From: Phytoseiulus persimilis
Lineage: Eukaryota; Arthropoda; Arachnida; Mesostigmata; Phytoseiidae
Direction of reading: 5' to 3'
NCBI GenBank assembly: GCA_037576195.1
Contig: CM075102.1
Coordinates: forward strand, 46,248,745-46,312,744
Length of the DNA: 64,000 bases
Each line of letters begins with the position of its first letter. Within the stretch, counting starts at the first letter, position 1. The position numbers were made by a program, and so were the translations under genes. The notes under the pieces were generated by a model. That model worked only from the letters and a program-made list of their open reading frames with translations. It did not search any database and had not been told where the DNA came from. Shown here piece by piece: positions 27,001 through 39,000 of this stretch.

Positions 27001-30000
27001 TAAGAGGAATAAGAGCTGGGCGGAAATCTGAATCCGAAGCCGCTTCGGAATCGATTGTTCCCGTTCCTGAGTATACCTGACGACGAACGATGACCGTTGA
27101 CCGAATCTTACTCAAGACGCAACAAACTCGGTGTCCATTAACGATCCGTTGGTGCGCCGATTTGGAGTGAATCGAGTTACGGAATTCTAATCCGTGGAGA
27201 AGCTACGACACTGTGCGGGCGATGTGATCTGGTAACCCATTTAGAATCTCTTGAGATGGATAGACAGTCTCGGTGGCCAGGCCAGCCTTGATTCCACAGT
27301 GCCCACAAATTTTCGCGAGTATTCATCGCGCTAGCTTCATCATGGCTGCTGATATGAATACAACTATGGAGGCACTGGTCCGGATCGGATGTATCGGGCC
27401 ACCCCACCTCTTGGGAACGACAGCCTTCGCTTCGGCTGCGTTCGCCACAGTAAACCCCATCGCTATCTGTAGCGGCGTGATATAGCAGCCATTCATCGTA
27501 ATCTGATGCCGCAACGCTAGCAAAAGTAGCGTTTCAGACAGACGGTGCTCTAATGTCGCCACGATCATGCAAGATCAAGCCCCCCTCCCCTCCCGCCCGC
27601 TGATAGCGCCCACGTCCGAATGTGCCGATGAGGGGGAGGCGTGAATCGTTCGTTTTGACCGCAAATTCTGGTCTTGTGTGGAGATGTCTGCCGAGGACAG
27701 CGGTCCACTTCCGACGCAGGTGATAGACGAGGTAACTCAGAGAGAGTTTCACATGATCGAGCAAGACCCTCCTCCTCCAAGCCAGGAATCACTTGGTTGC
27801 TCTTCCGTCATTGCACTGCCATCTGATGTTCATTGTACTCGCCTGATTCGCCCGTAGTGGCTACCGTAATGATACAAAGTACGTAGCACCAGAGCAGGGC
27901 ACTCTAATGGGCTGCGGTCGCAAACTGTATGAGCTCGCTGGACCTATTCCCGTCTTTCCTGGCTTCCTGTGGCGCACTGCCGCTGTCTTGCTCGTCGCCC
28001 GACGTCGTGCATAAACCCGGTTGGCTCACACATGGATCACGATTGGATGCCGAGTACACAGAGGAGAGGATGAGGCCAAAATAGATTTATCTGCGTATTT
28101 TCGTAAAACCACGCATTACCGTCGGATCGCTCATCGATCAGGACGATTTACCAGATCCGCGGGTCTTGACCATAGATCTCGGGGAGGCGGTGGCCAGCTC
28201 ACAAAAGAAACGGGCGTCTCGATGTTGGTTCATGTTGGCGTCCTTTGGTTCTACGGTCCATCCCTCCGTTCGTCCTTCCAGTGGGTACAAGCGCTAGGGG
28301 AGGAGCCAGCTCCCAGCCTAATGGTACCAGCTGGTAATGTTCTCAAAGAGATGGACGGTGGACCGCGTCGCGGTGCCGACCGCTCGAACCAAGGTCAGGG
28401 CCTCAAGCTCCGACCCTGACTCCGGGTGGAAAGCCAAGTTCTGCTTCCTTTCGCACTCAAATCTTTTATTGGCAGCGCTGATTTTCTCACCATGGCTGAA
28501 CTTCGTCGATTCAGGCGGCGGCTTCGTGTTTGCTCCGAATCCTGTTCTCGTGCTCTACCGGAATTCCGGCGACCGGAAACCGATCGATTCGGGCTCTTGG
28601 TGAAGATCCAACTCCCCCGCCGATGCTTGCAATAGATTCGAGTTCTCATCCATGCTTTGAGATAGATGCGAATCTCGAGCGGAGCCGATGCGGGAGGGGT
28701 CGAGCAGCATCGTCGATGTGGGGAGATTCAAACGCTCAAAGATTCGAGGAGATACCCCGCTCTCGACCAGCTCCGCTCATTCCTCCCGATTGACGATTCC
28801 CCCGTGATCTGTGGAAGCCGAGTTTTCAGTTCGGGACGAAAGCTCAGAGAGGAAGTCGCGCGAGACTTTCCATTAGTAGAGTTGAGCGAGGTTGCAGCAA
28901 GTGAACGCCGGGGCCCGCATGGCGGCCCGCGCCAACGCTCGTGATTCCTTGAGCGAATGCTTCAACCAATCAGTGGTTCTCGGACCCGAATTTTCCCCTC
29001 AAACGGCTGTACCGGACGTCCAGCGAGGGACGGCGCCGACGTCAGCGGCAACGCCTCGGTGTTGTCTCGGCGAAGAAGAGGAGGGGCATATTTTTCCATT
29101 CAGAGCCTGTTTTCCTTCTCCTCTCATTCTCGTCCAGATCTCGTTTCTCGCCGTCGAGCTCCGTTTCTGCCCCTGCTCCCAAATTCGCCATAAAACGCCC
29201 CCTGCGACAACGGCTCGCGGGGATTTCGCCGAAGGGCTCTCCCTTTTCCCCGGTTCGGCTTTTGAGGGCGTGGTTCCCCTCCTTCCGGAGTTACCGCGGC
29301 TCGTTGATTCTCAGTTTGCCGAGCGTCAGGGCATCAACGTTTTCAAAACTACCTGAACAGATATCGTTTTCGCTCGTTTCTACCCGCCGACGGCACCCAT
29401 GTTTGCGTTCCCGTGCGCAGTCGTCACGCGAAAATCGCCTCCAGGACTCAAGGCCGAAACTACGCGAAACGGTCAGAAACGAGGACGCGCCGATGAAATC
29501 CGAGACTTCAATCTTCTGTCCATTCCGCGAGCGCTCGTCATCATCGTCATCGGAAAGCAAGTCAGAATCCGTGTTCAACTTGTCAACCTGTCGTCCGGCT
29601 CTGTCGCTCCTGTATGTGCGACGAAGTCGATTACAAAGTACTGTACTCTGGGAAGAAAAAAAATGTGATGGGGAGCTTAGCTGGCTGCCGACTTCTCCTC
29701 TTTTCTTTCGATTTCTTCCACCGTTCTTTCTGCTTCTTCCACCGCCAACGCCAGCGGCACCGCCTCCGCTGCCGTAATCCCACATTGTCGCCTGTTCCTT
29801 GCTGTTTCGAGGTGGGAACGAGTCGTCGGGAGCTGCTGTCTATTGAAAGCTGTGCGGCGAGGATCTGCGTGTTTCGATTGCACATTTTTCGAGCCTCCTT
29901 TGTTTAGGCGCAGCATTCGTCAACGTGGTCGTCGAAGATGTTGCAGCGGTTTTCGCCGTCATCGTGTCCGTCCGGTCCCTGACGTTGTTGTCTCCGTCAG

Positions 30001-33000
30001 GTCGGACGGCCGGGGTCCTCTTTAGTGAAACGAGATCGATCAGAGGCGGTTGTCTGACGCTGTTGCGTACCGTCACGACATGCCCTTCCTGAGTGAAACC
30101 ATGCCGTAGACCCGCCGCCGCGAAAACCCATAACGATATACAGCAGGCTGAAACGGCGGGCCCAATCAAATTTAACGCCTCAGAGCTGGTGCCGCAGCTG
30201 CAAGAAGAGCAAGGACGCAGGCTCTCGCGGACGGGTTTTATGGACCTTGATGCAGGCTGTGTATCGTAGCATTCGCGGCAGGGTAGCCAACATTGAATTG
30301 GTCGCCGAACGCTCCAATCGCACATTCGCTGGATACCAGGCATCCGGACTACGAAGAGCTAAAAGCACCGCTGAATCCCGTTCCATCGCTACACAAAAGA
30401 CCTGCGAGTTCCTTGTTGTGGCACGCTCGAGGCCGCGGCTGTTCGAGGACGACGAGGGTGCGCAGCATTCAATTATCGCGTTCGATCAAGAATCGTAGTG
30501 CACGGAGGTCTTGATTCGATTGTGAACTCACTAAACGCGTCATGAGTTGTGCTGCGTCGCTAGCTGACGAGGAAAATCGTCCGAACGCGGAAAGCACGAA
30601 CGATGGTTCCTCTGGCGGACAAAAGCACGATTACGTGGTGGGTGGGAGGTATGGTTGAACGAGCGAGCGTAACGTCGGCTCCGGCTCAAGTATTGTACAC
30701 GTAGCAGATGTGCGTGCGCGCACTCAGCTAGTAGACCGTTGAGCAGAGAGCGAGCAGCGGACCGAGAGGCACACCAGTTGGTATACGAAGTTTGAACTCC
30801 GCGAGTGGAGTTTCTTGCAACACAGTAACGTCTTGTGTTGGCAGCTCGCATCTCTCATCGTGAGCTCTGCTAATGAGTCAGCGCGACCTCCTTTTCTAAC
30901 CGTGGGAAGAAGTCGGGAATCCGGCGGCTTGCAACTTGACTGCCATTGAAATCTTACTCTCGGAGGCTGAATTCTATTGGGTACATTCTCTTCCCGGGTC
31001 TGAGCGCTCCACCTTACCTTGTGATTCCAACAACCTACTCCCGTGAATTCGATCCCAAGTTTGCGAAGCTCGAAAGCGTTCATCAGAAAGCGTCGATCTT
31101 CCTCTCCCTTAGGCTGTGCAGATCCCGAGGAGCTGGTGGGGTTAGAATCCCACAATTCATTGCTCTCGTAAACTCGAACTGAGTACCGCCACGCAGTTGT
31201 TGACACGGGCTCGATCAGCGAAAGTTCAAACACGTGTTCAGCCACGTGCCGACTCGTTGGAACAGATCGGAATTTTCAACGTGATCTCAACAGACCCGCT
31301 CTGTGAGAGAGCTGCGCAGCTCGAGTTTCAAAGGAATCAGAGCGGGTCTTTGTTTCTCGGATAACAACCCTTGTTCCGACAATCTATAAGAGCGACATCT
31401 TTTGATTTGACTTTTTAACAGACTCTCGACCCGAACGTTGATCACAGCTCTTCAGGAAGGAGTTTCCGACCACAGCCTCCCAAGCGGTTCATTGTCGGAC
31501 TTGACCACAAAGATGCCGCGGTTCGTTCTTCCGGCCGGCGTTACTGACTTCAATAGAGAGCTGTTCGGTCAGCTGAGCGCACTGTTCAAAACCACTCTCG
31601 GCGCGACTCTCGTTGGGTGGCCCGAAACAATACTTGACGGAAGAGCCAACTCCTCGGGCATACCATCACCCGCTTTTCTTTTTCCGCGCGTCGAGCAACG
31701 CCCCGAGCAGGCGGCATTCTTCGAGATATTCCTCTCTCTCTCTCTCTCGGGTAACCTCCGAAGTAATAGGAGTGAGTTTCCGAAGAAAATCGGACGATCA
31801 CGATCTTCTCGCTCGATGAACGACTCCGCCCGGAAAACCATAGAGAGAGATTTATTTCCAATAGTTATCCGATTGTTGCCCGTTTCACCCTTGCTACGTG
31901 AAAATCTGCTCTTTACCCGCGACTGAGCTTACGCAGATCATTTCGCAGGATCCATAGGGGGCTAGATGGACCATCCGACGATCTGTGGGCACTTCCCAGA
32001 GTTTGCTCCGTGAGGCGAACATTGTCTGCTGCAACGCTGCGTGCCACGGAAACTAATTCGATTTACGGAGTAGACGATGTTGTAGATGGCTGAACCTAAT
32101 GCCGTTAAGGCGATTACCCACCTTGAGACAGGCCGACTGCTCAATAAACAATTGATTGTACCTAACAGCCGCGACAAAATGCCTCGATCAGCTCCTGCAT
32201 CGATGCGCCCGGGATGCGCGGAGAGCTGCTGGGGTTACCGCGACGGCTCGATATCGCTTTCAGAGAGGTGTCTGCTGAGCACCCCGTGTCGTCGAGTACC
32301 ACCAAGCATCGCTTGAGTGTTGACGGAACGGGAAACAAAAGCTTGCACGGTGTCGCGGGCGGCGCAATTAGTTCCCGCTGCAAGAGTTTAACTACCCCGT
32401 GATCGAGTGAGTTCACTTCAACTCCGCCGAGTGAGCTCGATTTGAAGCGGAACCTCCTTCACCGGTTGCCGTCGGCGGTGAAGTGTGGCTGACGGAAGGT
32501 TCGCTGTCAAGTGGCACACACACACACACACACGCACACACACAGAGATACAAACGCACTGCGGACGTAAACAGAGAGAAAGCGATTCAGGATCATCGGG
32601 GCTGCTGAACCAGAATCCGAATCTCTGAAGCGGATCAGCGACTGTGCCGTTCGCCTCAACGTTGTGCAACTCGTGGATGCCTTCTCGCTGTTCGGCTCAA
32701 GCAATCACCGTTGGGTCCGAGCCAGATTCAACTGCGGGGCAGCAGGCCGAATCAACAACGAACGTGATATCTGCGTGCTTCACCGGCCGTTTGGGGAAGT
32801 CCATCGACCACCGGCCATATGCTCGCGGCTGGAGCGCCCGCCCATCTGTCACCGCAGTGTTCTGAATGAACGCGAATTGCAATAAAACCGTGACGGAGAG
32901 CCCCAGGAATCCGGATCAGCTGAAAATTCCCTACGTCGAAGTCCCGAGCTGCAATGCGTCACACAGTCGAGAGACTGCTCGAGATCAGCTCTCGGTTGGA

Positions 33001-36000
33001 GCCGACTCAGCTCGTCGTGATACGATGTGTGCTTAGGTTACCGAGCCATCTAACACATTATTATGACGATCCATTACTCATTCTCAGACTCTCTTCGCGC
33101 GCACATAGGCTTGCCCCCGAATCTGGGTCGGAGCCGACACGGACTCCGTTCCGCATGCTTTGCCCATAGTACAGCACGCCAACAGTGCGGCCGAGAGCTC
33201 TATTGAATTCTCTCTCCACTCTGGATTGGTTGAGCTCGTATCAATTTAGCGCTGGATTTCAATGAAGTGCCGCGGAAACCTCCGATCTCAGGAAGCATTC
33301 CCGAACTCCGAGAACCCCGGAGAGAAGGATCTGGGCCCTTGTACATCGGCTGAGTTTTCCTTGGCAGGAGCATGAATTTTTCAACAAGGGATCTCTGTGT
33401 TTACGGAACATTTCTCGCATTTGGGACCAGCTGAACTCTGTTTGGCGGTGACAATGTTGACGCTTGGGTGATTGCGCAATTTCGACCCACCGAGACCCAT
33501 GATCGGCGGGATCGTTACCAAAACTAGCGTCTTGAATCGCTCGTGATCGCTGCCTGAAAAGAAGCGATTATTCCTCGATCCGTCCATTTGATCCATGGAT
33601 TGATGGATGCTGATTCATGAATACAAACATATCTTCTTGGGCTGCTCCAAATACAGGGAGAGCTCCAGTAGGACGTTAAGATGTCAATCACCCATCAACC
33701 TTCATCCATTTATCTCAAGTCGATGAGTTTCAAGCTCATTTCTCAGCACCGATGGTTATCGGTGGAGCTCGGCAGCTCAGGCAATATTCACTTTGTACTC
33801 TCCATCTATCTTTCCGATGGATAGATGAATAATTATTGGAAACTCAAATTCTCTCTCTCGCAAGCCCTCTCCAAAATGGGGCATTATATATCTAGCTGGT
33901 TTTCCATTGACCGATGTATATTTATGCATCGATGGATAATGCCCGAGCTTCCAGGCTCAGGTCACCAGTCATCACGCACACATCTATCCATTCGTCTCTC
34001 CATGTATCCATGAATTGGTAGACCATGGTAATCGGCGGTTAGATCGACTGATAGCCTTAACGAGTACCAATCAGTGATCACGGATGAGCGTCCGATTGTC
34101 TGAGGATCAAATGCTGGCTCGGACGAATGTTTCGGACGCGGACCCGACTCGTTCAAGTATTCAGCGTGCGCGCCGCGTCCGGGAATACCAAGGAAACATC
34201 CAGACGGCTACGGCAGAGAGGCAAAAACAGAGGAAGCATCCCAGATGCGGAGAAGAGGAGAAGCCGAATAGGAAATACTCCCCAAAGAATGTCGTCTTCT
34301 TTCCCGAGGAATGCTCTTCAGAAACGGGCACGCGGGGGGGGGGGGGGAGGGAGGCTGCAGAAGGAATAAGGGGCCGTGCGCAGGCTGGGGAAACGAGGCC
34401 CGGAGCAGCCGGCAGACAACGAAAGCGGAGAAACGAGACGTGGCTCGACTCCTGACAAGGCGAAACAGACTAACGCAACGGACCGTCGAACGAGAACAGG
34501 GAAGCGAGCTGGCCACCCAGAGCGGACACACAGTTATTAAGAAAATTCTAGTCAGATCGTAAACGTTGTTTCGTGGCCACGGAATGATGATCCATCCCAT
34601 CGTGCCCGTCTCATCCACGGTCGCACGAACGAGCGAATCGAGAACGAGGCCTGCCCATGTGAGGTCCTCCATCGCGCGAGCAACTTGTGCTCTGCTCGAG
34701 CTGCTTCACGGAGCACTCGGCATCGTACTTTGAGCTCCGGGAGAATATGACGAAAAACGGGTGGGGAACTTGTGAGAGAAAGTGCCAGCTCGAATGGGTT
34801 CGGAACGTCAGATCCACCGTCGATGTGGAACTCGGGGCTCGTAGTTCTCGACAGACGTTCTCAGTTCTAAGAAGTTTTTCTCTTTTTCCAGACGCTTTTG
34901 TCTGAGCATGAGGCTCGGAGCGGGACCTTGCGCCATCTTAACACAGCACTCGAGTATCTGAGTGAAGAGACTGACGGTGGCCTCGAAGGCGAGAAAACCT
35001 CCAAGGAGCACAGAGAGGCCCTTCTCGGGCTCCGAAAGGAAGGTTTGTATTTCCTAGCGCGCATAGTTTTTCTCTATACGCACACTCCACTGGTGGCCCC
35101 ATCGGTTTACGCGTAGAATCGGGCTGGTCTCCTTCCCGTGGTAGGAATTGATATTTTCGCGAGCCGTCTTGTAGAACCGACCGCAGCTATATTTTCATTC
35201 TTGGTTTCCGGCCCCTCGGTGCGCGTCGGAACGATCTGGAAACACTTTAGATGGCGGCTTCATCGATTGTGGCGGAACTTGCAAGCACGGCACAGCCCGC
35301 GTATTGTCAACTCGCTCGTTGCCGCCGAGAGGGAGCGGTGCGACAGGCTCCCCTCGGAAGCTATTGGAGTGCCACTGGAGGAGGCTCCTTGAGGGAATAA
35401 GAGAGCGTCTAGGAGGGGGCCCCGATGCTGGGGAAATTCGTTCTTGGATGCTTTGCTCGTATGGACGGAGCTGGGGATCTTATTGGCATACAAGCTGTGA
35501 GTCGGCGAGTAACGATGCTGTGAGAATATATGAACATCGCCACGCGATCGAGGTGGTTGGAAAAGTTGGCGGTTTTCGGCGAGGCAGGGCTCGACCCCGC
35601 GCTCGAGAAGTTCCCGCGTTCGGAATCGAGCTGTATCGCCCTCGAGTCTCGACTATTACTGCTTTTGAATGAGAGCTTCCCCTCGCGTCCGCAGTTCCGG
35701 ACCGGGAGCTCGAGTGCAGGAGCCACGGCTCTACACGCTGTTCCGACAGTCACCCTCCGAAGTTGTCTGTTGACATTTTTGTCTGTGTCCGTCGCGCCTC
35801 GAGGTTTTAATTTTCACTCGTCGAGTCGTTCACCTTCCTCGTCATCGCTCCTGAGTCCTGCACCGCGTTAGTTCTCCTCTAAATCTTCTCTCAATCGCGT
35901 CGGGAGGTGTCACTCTCGAAGATTTCTGAAGCTCTTGCGGCAGTTCTCCATGTCAGACGATAGCCCATCCCGCCGCCCGAAAATCAAGATTGTTCCTTTC

Positions 36001-39000
36001 AAGCTCGTCCAATATTGCGGGAAGTCGGATGTTTCGGGTATCGCGCTCACATTCCGAAACTAACGACCTCCGAAGCCCTTCGAGTAGCTTATTGCTCGGT
36101 TCGATTCCTTTGTTGGGCTTATGCAAAACCGTTTCGAGAGAATATCGTCCGATAAGCCTGGCTGGAAAGCCGACCGCGATTTTTTACGCGCCCGTTCGCC
36201 CGCAATCAGTGGATGAGCCACCTCTTGATGAGAGATGAACTCCGCAGCACGGCGAAGTTTTATTGCTTGGAGAGAGATGGAAAGTGTGCCTCAACTCCTT
36301 CAGAGGACTCGGTTTCTGTTTACGCCTTCTTTGTATGCAGCATCCAAGACCTCCGTGCTCCATACCAACGAGAGAGATGGACGGAACGCTTCTCCTTGGC
36401 ACGAGCTCGAGTCATACGCAGAATGTGCGGGGGCCACGTATGAGTATTCAAGAACGAAACTGCCTCTGCACTGAGCTGTTCCGCGATAATTTTGAAGCGC
36501 GATTGAAGCTTGGGCGATTCAAGCCTGCCCGGCCAACCGACGACGAGAATATCCTCGAACGTGGGGGAGAGGAGGAGCGGCCGCCGTTCCTGTGAAGTGT
36601 TTCAGACCTGAGGTCAGTTCGATGACCTTCTCGTGGGAGGGAAGCCCTGCGCTTGTCCTTCGATTCGTTCCTCAGTTCGTAGATTCTTCTTGAGAGAACT
36701 AACGCGGCTCCGAGAACCGAGTCGACTGGGGGCGAGATGAAGCCAGCAACCAATTCGGATGGAGCGAGACAGCGGAACAGGAACCAAAGGATCCGAGGGC
36801 AAAACGGAGGAGCGAACGTTTGACGCGCGAATGGGCTCCTCGCAGCGTCGGATCGGATCTCTGAGCTGTATAATGAAAGCGGTGATCGCGCTCTGACGAA
36901 AAGTTACACTCGGTGATGCTTCCATCAGCCCCATCGCCCGAGTCGTCTGAGTTGAGGGTCGAAGCAGCAATGGAGAAAAAAACATGAAAACAATTAGAGG
37001 TCGGCCGCAAACTCTCGCTGCCAACCTCATAACACATAACGAGCTCCGCGTTCTGGGGTATCCCGAACGGTCCATAACGGAGCGCCTTTCGCTGGCGATT
37101 CTTTGTTCCAAACTTCCGTCGGCTCAGCGCGCGTTTCCTCGTAACAAGGAACAGTACGGTATACGGTACAATTCCCTTTCCGAAACATCACGGAACTGAC
37201 CAGGAGAAACAGCCAGCGCCGGATGGAGTGACAAGGCCTCGGCTGCTAATCACCAGGAGCTTTTCGACGACTCGCTGGGAGAACAACGAGAGCCTGCAAG
37301 CTAAATAGTATGTAGCTATGTTGAGCCCGGCCTCGTTGGAGTTCACTCCGAAGGCTCGACCAACAACCAAATATAGCGGGCTCGCTGCTGCCTGTAGTTT
37401 GCTGCTCCGTGAAAGTTCCGGCCGCTTCATCCGAACTACCTCCTTGCTCTGAGCATCCGGAAAATAGCGTCTTCGCTGCTGTCTTCTGAAGAATACGACG
37501 AAGGTTTTCCATCGTCTGCCATGACTTCATCGTGGACTAGGCAGATGCGAAAGAGACAACCAACCCTGCTCGCCAATCGGTGGACGCTGTGGTTATCACG
37601 AATACGCTTCAAGTATCCTAACCACTTTTTCTTGCTTCCAGCTGCCGACCTGCAATCGAGTCTGGACGAGCTGGAGTACGAGGCCATGCAGAGACGTCGT
37701 CAGCTCGATACGCTGGTGGCCGATGGCGGGCGCAGTTTTGAAGAACGACGACGAGAACTCGAGCAATGGCTCGCTCGAATGGAGAACCGAATGGAGCGAC
37801 AACCGCTCGTCGGGCAGACACTCGATGTTCTCGAAACTCAGCTGAGAGATCATCGGGTAAGGTTCCTACTTCTCTCTCCTCATCACCTGGAAGCGCCCTC
37901 CTTTATTGCTGTCGTCCCAATCAGACTTTCCGAGTTTCCCAATTCGGTCTCAGCCGCAATTTTTCTCTGGAGCGAACAAGGTCATATGATGAGTTCGCCA
38001 AGGGCTGATCGCAGTTGTTGGTCGCATGGAACTCAGACACAGCGAAACGGTGCTGATAACGTATTGGACTGCTCGGCCACGACCCCGACCCTGATATTGT
38101 GCGGGCGGAGGAGTTCTGGAGTTTCCCCTCCAAGCTGCCTGGGACTCCCGACGCTGGAAGGAACAGATCATACCTGATGGACGGGATAGCGTTGCTGGGG
38201 GGGGGGGGGGGGGGGGCGTCGTGTCGTCGGGGCGAAGTGGGAGCCGGGGAGGAACAGAATGGTCGCGACTGGAGGTCTGCAGCGTGCGATGTGGCAGCTG
38301 AGCTGAATGCACAGCAGACTCGGACGACGACCTGGATCCATTTAAGTCCCAGAGAACGAGCGAACGAATGCTAAGCGGGTTAGCGCGATCCGATTCGAAA
38401 GAGAGAGAGAGAGAGCGGGCTCGAACCACAGAGTTTGACCGCCGTTGCTCAACGGACGGCGGAAGCGTGTATGTGTGCCAGCGCACGTGGAAAATCAACA
38501 TGCCTAGCGAAGCGAGCTCGATGTCGCAATATTGTTTGCTGGTGGACAGAAATGTTTCAAAACGGAGAAGAGCTGCTATCGAATGGTCCTGCCTCTCTGG
38601 ACGGCGCGCGGAAGAGGTTCCCGCGGGACGAGGGTCCTTGTGGAACTTTCTGAAGCGGAACTCGTTCAGCGCTCTGGAATTATCAACACAGGAGGCAGCA
38701 GCGGATGCAGCTTGTCGGACGCATGGAACGTTCGGAAAAGAAGACAGGCGGGAGTGATAGCTGGAGCAACTTGCAAAGACTTTTCGTCCAACGCGTTGCT
38801 TTTTTAGGTGATGCACGCAGAGATCGGCCAATGGAAAGGAGCCCTGGACTCCGTGTGCCGCATGGGCCAAAGACTCGCATCAGAACTCGAGGCAGCTCAG
38901 ATGAACCAGGGACCGCACACAGGAAGCCTCCCCCACAACCCACATGGACACCACCAAACGGCCGAAGACATCCATGTCATCATCGAAAGGATCAACCAGC

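Larger units (their letters stand above)
23024..34891 (+). other. 11.9 kb dystrophin intron
   Basis: Both flanking exons are phase 0 and join smoothly (VQQALETYK to [11 protein letters not shown]), so no dystrophin exon is required inside. The region contains homopolymer and dinucleotide runs, a degenerate GATGGATA block and several weak candidate ORFs listed separately (24235, 25546, 30238-31252, 31513). The stretch 27000-30200 shows only random-looking frames on both strands. No intact transposon with recognisable catalytic motifs was found. Confidence 0.6.

Noticed and set aside
31120-31165. GTGGGGTTAGAATCCCAC hairpin resembling a tRNA T-arm
   Set aside because: The loop lacks the TTCRA consensus and no acceptor stem or anticodon arm is placed correctly.
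32697-32882. Minus-strand frame reading [16 protein letters not shown], faintly like an Argonaute L2 linker
   Set aside because: No PAZ, MID or PIWI catalytic motif was found in a consistent order nearby; the resemblance is short and probably chance.
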